DNA from: Alphaproteobacteria bacterium | GTDB taxonomy: Bacteria; Pseudomonadota; Alphaproteobacteria; UBA828 | Length of the DNA stretch: 64,000 nucleotides | NCBI GenBank assembly: GCA_022823305.1 | Contig: JAJDXK010000023.1 | Coordinates: forward strand, 1-64,000 | Reading direction: 5' to 3' | In this document: piece after piece, positions 34,617 to 42,662 of the stretch | Layout of the letters: each line of letters starts with the position of its first letter | Numbering within the stretch: the stretch's first letter is position 1 | Notes under the pieces: model-generated | The model's input: the letters and a program-made list of their open reading frames with translations, nothing else | Database searches by the model: none | What the model was told of the DNA's origin: nothing | Translations under genes and position numbers: made by a program

Positions 34617-35264
34617 ATGGCAACCGGGGTGCCACGCAGGGCCGGCAGCCGGCGCAGCGTCCTGATGGCGCTGATCCTCGGCGGCGTCGTGTGCGGCATG
34701 GTCGGACTGGCCTTCGGCGCGGTGCCGCTCTACCGCCTCTTCTGCCAGGTCACGGGCTTCGGCGGCACCACCCAGGTGGCGGAAGAAGCGCCTGCCGAGA
34801 TCGGCGACCGCCTGGTCACCGTCCGCTTCAACGCCGACACCGCGCGCGACCTGCCCTGGCACTTCAAGCCCGGGCAGCGCGAGATGACCGTGCGCGTCGG
34901 CGAGATGGCGATGGCCGTCTACAGCGCCGAGAACCGCTCGGAGCGCGCGCTCGTCGGCAGCTCGACCTTCAACGTCACGCCGCTGAAGGCGGGCGTCTAC
35001 TTCAACAAGATCGAGTGCTTCTGCTTCGAGGAGCAGACTCTCGCGCCGGGCGAGCGGGTCGACTTCCCGGTCTCGTTCTTCGTCGATCCCGAGATCGTCG
35101 AGGATCGCCGGCTCGACGACGTGAGCACGATCACCCTGTCGTACACCTTCTTTGCCCGGGGCGAGGGCGTGACCGAGGCCGCGCTGGCGCCCGATGCCGC
35201 CGGCGACACGCCCGCCGATGCGGCGAGCCCCACACCAGAAAGCGAGTTCAGGTATGGCGGATAG
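34617..35264 (+). CDS. ctaG: Cytochrome c oxidase assembly protein CtaG (Cox11)
   Basis: The 215-residue protein has one N-terminal membrane helix (residues about 18-38) and a periplasmic immunoglobulin-like domain. The VPLYRLFCQVTGFGGTT segment and the copper-binding FNKIECFCFEEQTL motif are diagnostic of Cox11. It delivers copper to CuB of subunit I. The C-terminal 20 residues are acidic and alanine-rich and overlap the coxC start by 11 bp. Confidence 0.96.
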   Translation: MATGVPRRAGSRRSVLMALILGGVVCGMVGLAFGAVPLYRLFCQVTGFGGTTQVAEEAPAEIGDRLVTVRFNADTARDLPWHFKPGQREMTVRVGEMAMAVYSAENRSERALVGSSTFNVTPLKAGVYFNKIECFCFEEQTLAPGERVDFPVSFFVDPEIVEDRRLDDVSTITLSYTFFARGEGVTEAALAPDAAGDTPADAASPTPESEFRYGG

Positions 35265-36057
35265 CGCACACGGTACCGCGAACCACGATTACCACATGGT
35301 GAAGCCGAGCCCGTGGCCGGTGATCGGCGCCCTCGGCGGCGGCGGCCTGGGGCTCGGCGGCGTGGTCATCTTCATGCACACCGGCCAGCTCTGGCTGATG
35401 ACCATCGGCGGTGTCGTCGTCATCCTCACCATGTACTTCTGGTGGCGCGACGTGATCCGCGAGGCGATGCTGGAGAACGAGCACACCGCGGTGGTGCAGC
35501 GCGGACTGCGCTTCGGCATGGTGCTCTTCATCGCCTCCGAGGTGATGTTCTTCGCGGCCTTCTTCTGGGCCTTCTTCAACGCCTCGATCATGCCGCCCGA
35601 CATCATCGAGAACACCTGGCCGCCGCCAGGGGTCGAGACCATCCCGGCGTGGCGGCTGCCCTTCGTCAACACGCTGCTGCTGCTGACCTCGGGCGCCACC
35701 GTCACCTGGGCGCACCACGCGCTGCGCCACGGCAACCAGCAGCAACTGGTCTACGGGCTGGCGCTCACCGTCGTCCTCGGCATCGCCTTCATCGGCGTGC
35801 AGGGCTATGAGTACGCCCATGCCGCCTTCGGCTTCCGCGAGGGCATCTATCCGTCGACCTTCTTCATGGCGACGGGCTTCCACGGCTTCCATGTCACCGT
35901 CGGCGCCATCTTCCTCGCGGTCTGCCTCTACCGGGCGCTGAAGCGGCAGTTCAAGCCGGACCAGCACATCGGGCTCGAGGCTGCGGCCTGGTACTGGCAC
36001 TTCGTCGACGTGGTCTGGCTCTTCCTGTTCATCTGGGTCTACTGGTGGGGCGGTTGA
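35254..36057 (+). CDS. coxC: Cytochrome c oxidase subunit III
   Basis: The 267-residue, seven-helix subunit III shows the conserved KPSPWPVIGALG near residue 16, FFAAFFWAFFNASIMP, NTLLLLTSGATVTWAHHAL, FFMATGFHGFHVTVGAIFL and the C-terminal WYWHFVDVVWLFLFIWVYWWG. It stabilises the oxidase core and proton uptake. The start at 35254 (MADSAHGTANHDYHMV) overlaps the end of ctaG, whereas the longer frame from 35194 has no family support. Confidence 0.96.
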   Translation: MADSAHGTANHDYHMVKPSPWPVIGALGGGGLGLGGVVIFMHTGQLWLMTIGGVVVILTMYFWWRDVIREAMLENEHTAVVQRGLRFGMVLFIASEVMFFAAFFWAFFNASIMPPDIIENTWPPPGVETIPAWRLPFVNTLLLLTSGATVTWAHHALRHGNQQQLVYGLALTVVLGIAFIGVQGYEYAHAAFGFREGIYPSTFFMATGFHGFHVTVGAIFLAVCLYRALKRQFKPDQHIGLEAAAWYWHFVDVVWLFLFIWVYWWGG

Positions 36058-36067
36058 TCGGGACGGC

Positions 36068-36442
36068 ATGGCGGATGGCGGCACCTATCCGCCGGTCTCC
36101 GTCCTGAAGGCCGGTCTGCTCTTCCGCTGCCCCCGCTGCGGACGGGGCAAGCTGTTCAGAGGCTACCTGCGGGTCGTCGAGCGCTGCCGCGACTGCGGCT
36201 TCGCACTGAACGAGCACGACAGCGCCGACGGGCCGGCGGTGTTCGTCATGTTCATCGTGGGTGCGGTCGTCGTTGCGCTGGCCTTCTGGCTGGAGTTCAC
36301 GCACGCGCCGCCCTACTGGCTCCACGCGGTGCTCTGGCTGCCCGCGGTCACCATCCTGAGCCTCGTCCTGCTGCGTCCCGCCAAGGCGCTGCTGATCGCG
36401 CTGCAGTACAGGCACAAGGCGGCCGGCTTTGGCGAGCAGTGA
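36068..36442 (+). CDS. DUF983 zinc-ribbon membrane protein
   Basis: The 124-residue protein has an N-terminal zinc ribbon, with C-x2-C in RCPRCGRGKLF and a second pair in RCRDCGFAL, followed by two membrane helices (residues about 57-75 and 82-103). DUF983 proteins are regular members of alphaproteobacterial cytochrome oxidase operons. Their function is undefined, probably assembly-related. It overlaps the SURF1 gene by 14 bp. Confidence 0.92.
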   Translation: MADGGTYPPVSVLKAGLLFRCPRCGRGKLFRGYLRVVERCRDCGFALNEHDSADGPAVFVMFIVGAVVVALAFWLEFTHAPPYWLHAVLWLPAVTILSLVLLRPAKALLIALQYRHKAAGFGEQ

Positions 36443-37178
36443 CGGCACCCCGCGGCGGGCGCCTTCCGCCCGCGCCCGCCGACGAGCGACCTGGTTCGCG
36501 ATCCCGGGCATCCTGATCCTGCTCGCGCTCGGCTCCTGGCAGGTCCATCGCCTGATCTGGAAGACCGAGCTCAACGAGGAGCGCCTGGCCCGCCACCAGG
36601 CGGAGGCGGTGATGCTGCCGGCCGCGCCCGGCGATGCGGCAGAGTTCATCTGGCGCCGGGTCTGGCTGGAGGGGGAATTCCGCCACGAGGCGGAGATGTT
36701 CCTCGCGGCCCGCACCTTCGACCGCCGGGTCGGCTACCAGGTCATCACCCCCTTCGAGCGCACGGGCGGCAGCGCGGTGCTGGTCAACCGCGGCTGGGTG
36801 CCGCTCGACAACAAGGAGCCGGAGACCCGGCAGACGGGGCAGGTGGAGGGCAGGGTGCGGCTGGAGGGCACCGTCGTGCCGAGCGGCAAGGCGGGCTGGT
36901 TCACGCCCGACAACGAGCCCGAGAACAATCTGTGGTTCTGGACCGACACCGCATCGCTCGCGGCGAGCGCGGGCATCCCGGCGCAGCCCTTCCTGGTCGA
37001 CGCCGGGCCTGCGCCCAACCCCGGCGGCCTGCCGGTCGGCGGTCAGACCAAGGTCGAGCTGCGCAGCGAGCACATGCAGTACATCGTGATCTGGTACGCG
37101 CTCGCCGTCAGCCTCGCGGTGATCTACGCGATCTACATGCGCCGCGGCAGGCGGACGGACGACGAGCCCGCCGAATGA
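36429..37178 (+). CDS. SURF1 family oxidase assembly protein
   Basis: The 249-residue protein has the Surf1 form of two membrane helices flanking a periplasmic domain. The first is at residues about 20-38 (WFAIPGILILLALGSWQ) and the second at 215-235 before MRRGRRT. Conserved segments are GSWQVHRLIWK, VLVNRGWVPLD, EGTVVPSGKAGWFTPDN and the C-terminal EHMQYIVIWYALA. SURF1 helps heme a insertion into subunit I. It is the last gene of the oxidase operon in this reading, 7 bp before the peptidase gene. Confidence 0.94.
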   Translation: MASSDGTPRRAPSARARRRATWFAIPGILILLALGSWQVHRLIWKTELNEERLARHQAEAVMLPAAPGDAAEFIWRRVWLEGEFRHEAEMFLAARTFDRRVGYQVITPFERTGGSAVLVNRGWVPLDNKEPETRQTGQVEGRVRLEGTVVPSGKAGWFTPDNEPENNLWFWTDTASLAASAGIPAQPFLVDAGPAPNPGGLPVGGQTKVELRSEHMQYIVIWYALAVSLAVIYAIYMRRGRRTDDEPAE

Positions 37179-37185
37179 GCGTGGC

Positions 37186-38685
37186 ATGAGCGCCTACGCC
37201 GCGCTGGAGGCCCGCTTCCGGCGCCTGGGCCTCCTTTCCGACGCGGCCGCGATGCTGCACTGGGACTGGGCGACGATGATGCCGCCCGGCGGCGCCGAGG
37301 CGCGCGCGACCCAGCTCGCCGAGCTCAGCCTGATCCGCCACGAGAGCCTGACCGATCCCCGCGTCTGCGCCCTGCTGGACGAGGCGGAGACCGAGGCGGA
37401 GGCGGACGGCGACGCGCTCGACGACTGGCAACGAGCCAACCTCAAGGGCATGCGGCGGCGCTGGCGCGAGGCTGCGGCGCTGCCGTCGGACCTGGTCGCG
37501 GCGCTGAGCGAGGCCTCGTCAAGCTGCGAGATGGTGTGGCGCGCGGCGCGGCCGACGAACGACTTCGCGGCCTTCGCGGCTGCCTTCGCACCCCTGCTCG
37601 CCCTCGTGCGCGAGAAGGCGGCGGCGCTCGCACAGGCGCTCGACTGCGCGCCCTACGACGCCCTGATCGAGTCCTACGAGCCCGGCCTGCGCAGCGCCAC
37701 CATCGACCCGCTCTTCGACGACCTCGCGGGCTTTCTGCCCGAATTCGTGGGCGCGGTGCGGGAGGCCCAGGGCGCGGCCGGCGCGCCGGCGCCGCCGCTT
37801 TCCGCCCCCGCCGCGGCGCAGCAGGCGCTCGCCCGGCGGCTGATGACGGCATTGGGCTTCGACTTCGAGCGCGGACGCCTCGACGTGAGCCTGCACCCCT
37901 TCTGCGGCGGCGCGGGCGGCGATATCCGTATCACCACCCGCTACGACGAGGACGATGCGCTTTCGGCCCTGATGGCCGTGCTGCACGAGACCGGCCACGC
38001 CCTCTACGAGGCAGGCCTGCCCGAGGACTGGCGTTACCAGCCGGTGGGCCAGGCCTGCGGCATGGCGCTGCACGAGAGCCAGTCGCTGCTGATCGAGATG
38101 CAGGCCTGCCGCAGCCGGCCCTTCACGCGCTTCCTCGCGCCGCTCCTGGAGGAGTACCTCGGCGGCACGGGCGACGGGATGGATGCGGAGGCGCTCTACC
38201 GCCGGGCCATCCACGTCGAGCCGGGGTTCATCAGGGTGGACGCCGACGAGGTCACCTACCCCGCCCACGTCATGCTGCGCTACCGGCTGGAGCGCGCGTT
38301 GATCGCGGGCGATCTCGTCGTTGACGGGATCCCCGGCGCCTGGGCCGACATCCATGACGAGCTGCTCGGGATCAGGCCCGCCAGCCACGCCGATGGATGC
38401 CTGCAGGACATCCACTGGTCATGCGGCGAGCTCGGATACTTCCCGAGCTACACCGTCGGCGCGTTGATGGCGGCGCAGTTCTTCGATGCCGCGGCCCGCG
38501 ACGAGCCGGCGCTCTGGCCGGCCATCGAGCGCGGCGATTTCGCGCCCCTTCTCGGCTGGCTCCGGGCCAGGGTCCACGGCCTCGCCTCGCGCCACGAGGG
38601 CCCGGCGCTGCTCGAGCGTGCGACCGGCCGCCCCCTCGGCACTGTGGTGTTCAAGACACACCTGCAGCGGCGCTATCTCGGCTGA
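37186..38685 (+). CDS. M32 family carboxypeptidase (thermostable carboxypeptidase 1-like)
   Basis: The 499-residue metallopeptidase has the M32 signature HETGHALYEAGLPEDWRYQP (HExxH near residue 266). HPFCGGAGGDIRITTRYDED lies just before it and HESQSLLIEMQACRS contributes the third ligand. DVHWSCGELGYFPSYT-like spacing is seen as DIHWSCGELGYFPSYTVG. The length is standard. It removes C-terminal amino acids (not proline) from peptides in the cytoplasm. It follows the SURF1 gene closely, but functional linkage to the oxidase is not expected. Confidence 0.95.
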   Translation: MSAYAALEARFRRLGLLSDAAAMLHWDWATMMPPGGAEARATQLAELSLIRHESLTDPRVCALLDEAETEAEADGDALDDWQRANLKGMRRRWREAAALPSDLVAALSEASSSCEMVWRAARPTNDFAAFAAAFAPLLALVREKAAALAQALDCAPYDALIESYEPGLRSATIDPLFDDLAGFLPEFVGAVREAQGAAGAPAPPLSAPAAAQQALARRLMTALGFDFERGRLDVSLHPFCGGAGGDIRITTRYDEDDALSALMAVLHETGHALYEAGLPEDWRYQPVGQACGMALHESQSLLIEMQACRSRPFTRFLAPLLEEYLGGTGDGMDAEALYRRAIHVEPGFIRVDADEVTYPAHVMLRYRLERALIAGDLVVDGIPGAWADIHDELLGIRPASHADGCLQDIHWSCGELGYFPSYTVGALMAAQFFDAAARDEPALWPAIERGDFAPLLGWLRARVHGLASRHEGPALLERATGRPLGTVVFKTHLQRRYLG

Positions 38686-38697
38686 GCCGCGAGCGAG

Positions 38698-38727
38698 TTG
38701 ACGCTCGGCGGGCGGGCGGTCTACTGT
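38698..38727 (+). promoter_or_regulatory. Candidate sigma70-type promoter of the zapA operon
   Basis: TTGACG at 38698-38703 and TACTGT at 38722-38727 are separated by 18 bp, about 60 nt upstream of the coiled-coil gene at 38787. The short leader contains the inverted pair AAAGG/CCTTT just before the start codon. The spacing and location fit a house-keeping promoter in the 101-bp gap. Confidence 0.45.
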
Positions 38728-38786
38728 TTCGCCGGGAGAGCGAGACAAGTTTAGTAGCCCGTAAAGGGACAAATAGCGCCTTTATC

Positions 38787-39095
38787 ATGTCAGAACTTAA
38801 GAGGGCGAGTGCGCGGCTGGAGCAGGCCGTCGACCGGCTCGACAAGGCGCTCGCCAATGGTCACGACGAAGCGGCGCAGGACGCGCCGGCAACGGCGAGC
38901 GCCCTGGCCGCCGTCGAGCACGAGCGCGACAGCCTGCGCGCCGATGTCGAGGCACTCAGGTCGGAGCGGGCACGGCTCGCGCGGGCGCTGGAGGAGGCGA
39001 GGCAGGGCCAGCTCGCCGCGCGCCAGGCCAACGAGGCGGTAGCCGAGCGTCTCGACGACGCGATCGGCTCGCTGCGCGCGATCCTGGGGGTGTAA
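38787..39095 (+). CDS. Small coiled-coil protein (DUF4164-like) upstream of zapA
   Basis: The 102-residue product is almost entirely helical, with heptad-like patterning (residues about 5-25 and 45-92, rich in Leu, Ala, Arg, Glu). It ends LDDAIGSLRAILGV. Its stop overlaps the zapA start by 1 bp. Comparable small coiled-coil genes precede zapA in alphaproteobacteria, and a role near the division ring is possible but unproven. The longer in-frame reading from 38397 overlaps the peptidase gene and is rejected. Confidence 0.8.
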   Translation: MSELKRASARLEQAVDRLDKALANGHDEAAQDAPATASALAAVEHERDSLRADVEALRSERARLARALEEARQGQLAARQANEAVAERLDDAIGSLRAILGV

Positions 39096-39448
39096 TGGGC
39101 GAGGTAGCGGTCACCATCGGCGGGCGGCGCTACCCGGTCTCCTGCGACGACGGGCAGGAGGAGCACGTGACCAAGCTCGCAGCCTATGTCGACAAGCGCG
39201 CGCAGGAGCTCGCGGAGTCCGTCGGCAGGGTCAGCGAGGCCCGCCTCCTGGTCATGACCTGCCTCGTCGTCGCCGACGAGCTGGCCGACGCCTACGACGA
39301 ACTCGACCGGCTGCAGTCGCAGACCAAGATCGCCGAGCGACGCGCCCGCGTGGACGCAGAAGCCGCGCTTGAGACCCGCTTCGCGCCCCTCGTGGACGCC
39401 CTCGCCGAGCGGATCGAGAGCATTGCCGGCCGCCTGGAGAAGGACTAG
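39095..39448 (+). CDS. zapA: Cell division protein ZapA
   Basis: The 117-residue protein has the ZapA N-terminal domain (VTIGGRRYPVSCDDGQEEHV near residues 5-24 and AAYVDKRAQELAESVGRVSE) followed by a C-terminal coiled coil. ZapA crosslinks FtsZ filaments at the division site. Its position immediately upstream of a 6S RNA candidate and 5-formyl-THF cyclo-ligase is a well-conserved proteobacterial arrangement. Confidence 0.93.
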   Translation: MGEVAVTIGGRRYPVSCDDGQEEHVTKLAAYVDKRAQELAESVGRVSEARLLVMTCLVVADELADAYDELDRLQSQTKIAERRARVDAEAALETRFAPLVDALAERIESIAGRLEKD

Positions 39449-39509
39449 ATTTCAGGCAGGACGGTTTCTGCCGGATTAGTCGCACCGACTGTTTCCCGCG
39501 GTCAATTTT

Positions 39510-39640
39510 CGCTTCACGGGAGCTGTCCCTGCCGGGACCCCGGTCTCGGCACTACGGCGCCCACCTGGTCATCTCGGCCTGGAGGAAGCTCTGGGTGCGA
39601 CGGTTCAGGCGGGGCCGTCCTTCTCCCTCGCACCGGGGAC
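39510..39640 (+). ncRNA. ssrS: 6S RNA candidate
   Basis: The 197-bp gap between zapA and the 5-formyl-THF cyclo-ligase gene is where 6S RNA lies in many proteobacteria. Reading by eye, it folds as a 6S-like rod: GGGAG (39518-39522) with CTCCC (39623-39627), CCCTGCC (39527-39533) with GGCGGGG (39608-39614), then an open bubble (left about 39534-39556, right about 39599-39607). The apical stem is GCGCCCA (39557-39563) with TGGGTGC (39592-39598). 6S RNA binds sigma70-RNA polymerase through the bubble in stationary phase. The ends are approximate. Synteny and structure agree, but no covariance model was run. Confidence 0.65.
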
Positions 39641-39645
39641 CGGCC

Positions 39646-40245
39646 GTGTCTCACAGCGCCGCCATCCACGACCGCAAGCAGGCGCTACGCGAGTATGCGC
39701 TGGCCCGGCGGCGCTCCGCGCGCAGGGCGGCGGGGCCGGGCGCGGGCGTGCGCGCCGCCAACCACTACCTGGCCGCGGTGCCCACGCCTGCAGGCGCGGT
39801 GGTTTCCGGCTATTGGGCGATCAGGGACGAGATCGACGCCATGCCGCTGCTGGCGCGGCTTGCCGGGACGGGTTTCGTCTGTTGCCTACCGGCCGTCGTC
39901 AGCAAGAAAAAGGCGCTGCAGTTCCGCGTCTGGACTCCGGGGGCGGCGCTCTCGCGCGGGCCCTTCCGCATTCCAGAGCCGGTGGAGAGCGCCGTGCCGG
40001 CCGAGCCCACGCACCTGCTGGTGCCGCTGCTCGCCTACGACCGCGACGGCTATCGCCTCGGCTATGGTGGCGGCTACTACGACCGCTCGCTGCGCGCCTT
40101 GCGCAGGCTGAGGCCGGTCGTCGCCATCGGCATGGCCTATACCGGACAGCTCGTCCCCGACCTGCCTCGCGATGAGCACGACGAGCCTCTGGACTGGATC
40201 GTCACCGAGCGGGGCGCCATGCCGATCCCGCGGCCCGTGGCCTGA
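39646..40245 (+). CDS. 5-formyltetrahydrofolate cyclo-ligase
   Basis: The 199-residue product carries the family motifs KKKALQFRVWTPG, PTHLLVPLLAYDRDGYRLGY and GYGGGYYDRSLRAL near the C-terminal half. It converts 5-formyl-THF to 5,10-methenyl-THF with ATP. The GTG at 39646 (VSHSAAIHDRKQALREYAL) is chosen because the N-terminal helix with the R-x-A-L pattern begins there. Upstream codons fall in the 6S RNA candidate and look non-coding. The gene lies downstream of ssrS as in E. coli. Confidence 0.92.
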   Translation: MSHSAAIHDRKQALREYALARRRSARRAAGPGAGVRAANHYLAAVPTPAGAVVSGYWAIRDEIDAMPLLARLAGTGFVCCLPAVVSKKKALQFRVWTPGAALSRGPFRIPEPVESAVPAEPTHLLVPLLAYDRDGYRLGYGGGYYDRSLRALRRLRPVVAIGMAYTGQLVPDLPRDEHDEPLDWIVTERGAMPIPRPVA

Positions 40246-40268
40246 GCGCGGCGCGGGAACGCGGGCGG

Positions 40269-41081
40269 ATGCGCATTCTCTTCTGCGGCGACGTCGCCGG
40301 CCGCGCCGGCCGCGACATCCTGGCGGAGCGCCTGCCGGCCTTGCGCGAGGAACTGGCCCTCGACCTCGTGATCGTGAACGGCGAGAACGCCGCCGGCGGC
40401 TTCGGCATCACGCCCGAGATCTGCAAGGCCCTCTACCAGGTCGGCGCCGACGCGATCACCCTCGGAAACCACGCTTGGGACCAGCGCGGGACCGAGCGCT
40501 ACATCGAGACCGACCCGCGGCTGATCCGCGCCCGCAACTACCCCAGGGGCACGCCGGGCAGCGCCGGCGCGCTGCTGCACACGCAGGACGGCCGCTCGGT
40601 CTTCGTCTTCCAGGTGCTCACCCAGCTCTTCATGGACCCGATCGGCGAACCCTTCGCCTGCGTCGAGGAGACGCTGCAGGAATACCGCCTCGGGCACTCG
40701 GTCGACGCCATCGTGCTCGACGTGCACGGCGAGGCCACGAGCGAGAAGCAGGCCCTCGCCTATCTGGCGGATGGCCGGGTCTCCCTAGTGGCGGGCACCC
40801 ACACCCACGTGCCCACGGCCGACCACCGCATCCTGCCCGCAGGCACTGCCTACATCTCCGATGTCGGCATGTGCGGCGCCTACGAATCGATCATCGGACT
40901 CGCCCTCGACGGGCCGATGGCCCGCTTCACGCGCAAGCGTCCGGGCCCCCGGGCCGCGCCCGCCCAGGGCGAGGCCACGCTCTGCGCCGTTCTGGTGGAG
41001 ACCGACGACGAGACCGGGCTCGCGCGCCACGTGGGCACGCTCAGGCAGGGCGGCATCCTTGCGGAGGCATGGCCCGTCTGA
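40269..41081 (+). CDS. YmdB-like metallophosphoesterase (TIGR00282 family)
   Basis: The 270-residue protein has the metallophosphoesterase motifs FCGDVAGRAGRD near residue 5, NGENAAGGFG near 38, LGNHAWDQ near 65, DVHGEATSEKQAL near 150 and GTHTHVPTADHRIL near 178. YmdB-type enzymes hydrolyse 2',3'-cyclic nucleotides. The gene is 23 bp after the cyclo-ligase gene on the same strand, as in many alphaproteobacteria, and is probably co-transcribed with it. Confidence 0.94.
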   Translation: MRILFCGDVAGRAGRDILAERLPALREELALDLVIVNGENAAGGFGITPEICKALYQVGADAITLGNHAWDQRGTERYIETDPRLIRARNYPRGTPGSAGALLHTQDGRSVFVFQVLTQLFMDPIGEPFACVEETLQEYRLGHSVDAIVLDVHGEATSEKQALAYLADGRVSLVAGTHTHVPTADHRILPAGTAYISDVGMCGAYESIIGLALDGPMARFTRKRPGPRAAPAQGEATLCAVLVETDDETGLARHVGTLRQGGILAEAWPV

Positions 41082-41109
41082 GGCCGGCCTCGTCAGGCCG
41101 GCGCCGGAA

Positions 41110-41346
41110 TCAACTGGATTTCCTGCGAGCGACGAAAGCGTCAAAATCGAAGGGAGTGGCGTGGCCTGACCGTTCACCTTTCGTCAAAGCCTTGTGCAAG
41201 GCTTCCACCCTGGCTTCATGCTCTTCCAGCTGCCGCAATCCGGCCCGGATCACGTTGCTGCCCAAACGGTAGCGGCCGGACGCAATGCGGTCTTCGATAA
41301 AGCCGGTGAAGTGATCCCCAAGCGAAAGCGGCGTATCGCGTGCCAT
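41110..41346 (-). CDS. ParD-family antitoxin, orphan
   Basis: The 78-residue protein has the ParD (CC2985-type) ribbon-helix-helix N-terminus: LSLGDHFTGFIEDRIASGRY, then SNVIRAGLRQLEEHEARVEA, with a C-terminal toxin-neutralising tail ending FDAFVARRKSS. ParE toxin genes normally overlap or follow parD directly, but here only 28 bp separate the stop from the convergent phosphoesterase gene, so no toxin is present. The LLM gene ends 11 bp upstream on the same strand. It may be a leftover or a stand-alone regulator. Confidence 0.8.
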   Translation of the reverse strand: MARDTPLSLGDHFTGFIEDRIASGRYRLGSNVIRAGLRQLEEHEARVEALHKALTKGERSGHATPFDFDAFVARRKSS

Positions 41347-41357
41347 GCCGTCGATCG

Positions 41358-42452
41358 TCAGCCAGCGCTCGCGCGGCGTGCCGGCGCGGCCTCTGCGCTG
41401 AAGTGCGGAACCACGTCGCGGGCGAAGCGCTCCCACATCTCGTGGCGATAGGCGCGCGGCATCCCGTAGGTCGCGTTCTGCAGGATGAAGTGGTCGAAGC
41501 CGAGATCGACGTAGGCCTGGAGCTTCTCGCACACGGTCTCGGCCCGGCCGACCAGCTGGAGGTCGAGCCACGGTCCCAGGTTGTCCGGGTTGGTCAGCTT
41601 CTTCGACGTCGCCATGAACTTGCTGAAGGCCTTGAATTCCTCCAGCTCCTTCCACGGGTCGGCGTCCGCCTCGTAGTGCTCGACCACCTTCATGAAGTAG
41701 CGCGAGAGGTGCTCCTTTGCGAGATCCGTCGCCTCCTCGTCGGTGTCGGCCAGCACCGCGTGGATCAGGATGGGCTTGCTGACGTCGGTGGCGCCGCCGC
41801 GTGCGCGGGCCTCCTCGTCCCAGCGGGCGAAGTCGTTGCTGTGGAAGTGCATGGGGAAGTTGGAGACGCGGATCATGGGCAGGTCGAGCGCGGCCATGAT
41901 GCCGGCGCTCTCGGGGCTGCTGGTCGCGCCGTAGAGGCGGATTCTCTCCTGCACCGCCTTCGGCCTGAGCTCGATCGGCCGCTCGATGTCGAAGAACTCG
42001 CCGCCGTAGGTGAACTCCCCGCCGGCGAGCGCCTTGCCGATGACCTCGCGGCACTCGCGGAAGCGGGCGCGGGTCTCGGACATGGAGACACCGAAAGCAT
42101 CGTACTCGAGACGCGCGAGGCCGCGCCCGAGACCGATGTGCAGCGTGCCCCGGCTGAGCTGGCTCAGCATCGCAATCTCGCCGGCAAGCCGGAGCGGGCT
42201 GTACCAGGGCAGCACCAGGACGCAGGTGCCGAGGTCCATGTCGGGATGGCGCCCGGCGAGGTGGGAGAGCATCACCGTGGGACTCGGCGTCGGGAAATAG
42301 TCAGAGAAGTGGTGCTCGATCACCCAGAACGCGTCGTAGCCGAGCCCCGCCACACGGTCCGCATCGACCAGGGCCTCGACGTACTGCTCCGCGTCCGATG
42401 CGCCGGGCTCGCCGACCGCCGAGATCACCGTTCCGAACTTGATCGCGTTCAT
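41358..42452 (-). CDS. LLM class flavin-dependent oxidoreductase (luciferase-like monooxygenase)
   Basis: The 364-residue TIM-barrel protein carries luciferase-like segments: GYDAFWVIEHHFSDYFPTPS near residue 39, then LGTCVLVLPWYSPLRLAGEI, HIGLGRGLARLEYDAFGVSM and LYGATSSPESAGI. It most resembles alkanal and limonene-type monooxygenases of the group that uses reduced FMN. The substrate is unknown. Start 42452 (MNAIKFGTVIS) has GGGAGAAG upstream. A 10-bp palindrome CAAACGTTTG lies 65 bp upstream (42517-42526) and may be an operator. Confidence 0.9.
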   Translation of the reverse strand: MNAIKFGTVISAVGEPGASDAEQYVEALVDADRVAGLGYDAFWVIEHHFSDYFPTPSPTVMLSHLAGRHPDMDLGTCVLVLPWYSPLRLAGEIAMLSQLSRGTLHIGLGRGLARLEYDAFGVSMSETRARFRECREVIGKALAGGEFTYGGEFFDIERPIELRPKAVQERIRLYGATSSPESAGIMAALDLPMIRVSNFPMHFHSNDFARWDEEARARGGATDVSKPILIHAVLADTDEEATDLAKEHLSRYFMKVVEHYEADADPWKELEEFKAFSKFMATSKKLTNPDNLGPWLDLQLVGRAETVCEKLQAYVDLGFDHFILQNATYGMPRAYRHEMWERFARDVVPHFSAEAAPARRASAG

Positions 42453-42516
42453 TTTTCTTCTCCCGCCGGCGACCCTACCCCAACCCCGCGATTCTAGCCG
42501 GGCTGCGGGAATAAAA

Positions 42517-42526
42517 CAAACGTTTG
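42517..42526. promoter_or_regulatory. CAAACGTTTG palindrome upstream of LLM gene
   Basis: A perfect 10-bp palindrome lies in the divergent space between the LLM oxidoreductase and the small gene at 42663. A partial copy, AAACGTTA, occurs 25 bp further on. Such CGTTTG-type sites are common for LacI/TetR-like regulators, but none is encoded nearby. Weak evidence. Confidence 0.3.
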
Positions 42527-42599
42527 GTTGGGGCTGTAGCGTCTTAGTTTGAAACGTTACCAGCCTGTTCACGGCGACCGAGCAACTCGCCTGATAAGG

Positions 42600-42628
42600 T
42601 TGACTTACGCCGCTTATAGGTATATCTA
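42600..42628 (+). promoter_or_regulatory. Candidate promoter of the 73-residue gene
   Basis: TTGACT at 42600-42605 is followed after 17 bp by TATCTA at 42623-42628, within an AT-rich stretch, 35 bp before the start codon of the small gene. The -35 is good, the -10 only partly consensus. Confidence 0.4.
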
Positions 42629-42662
42629 TAAATCTTCTAGTTCCATCTTAGGAGAACGAACC

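Noticed and set aside
38397-38786. Upstream extension of the coiled-coil gene before zapA
   Set aside because: It lies out of frame inside the M32 carboxypeptidase gene, and a promoter-like element separates it from the real start.
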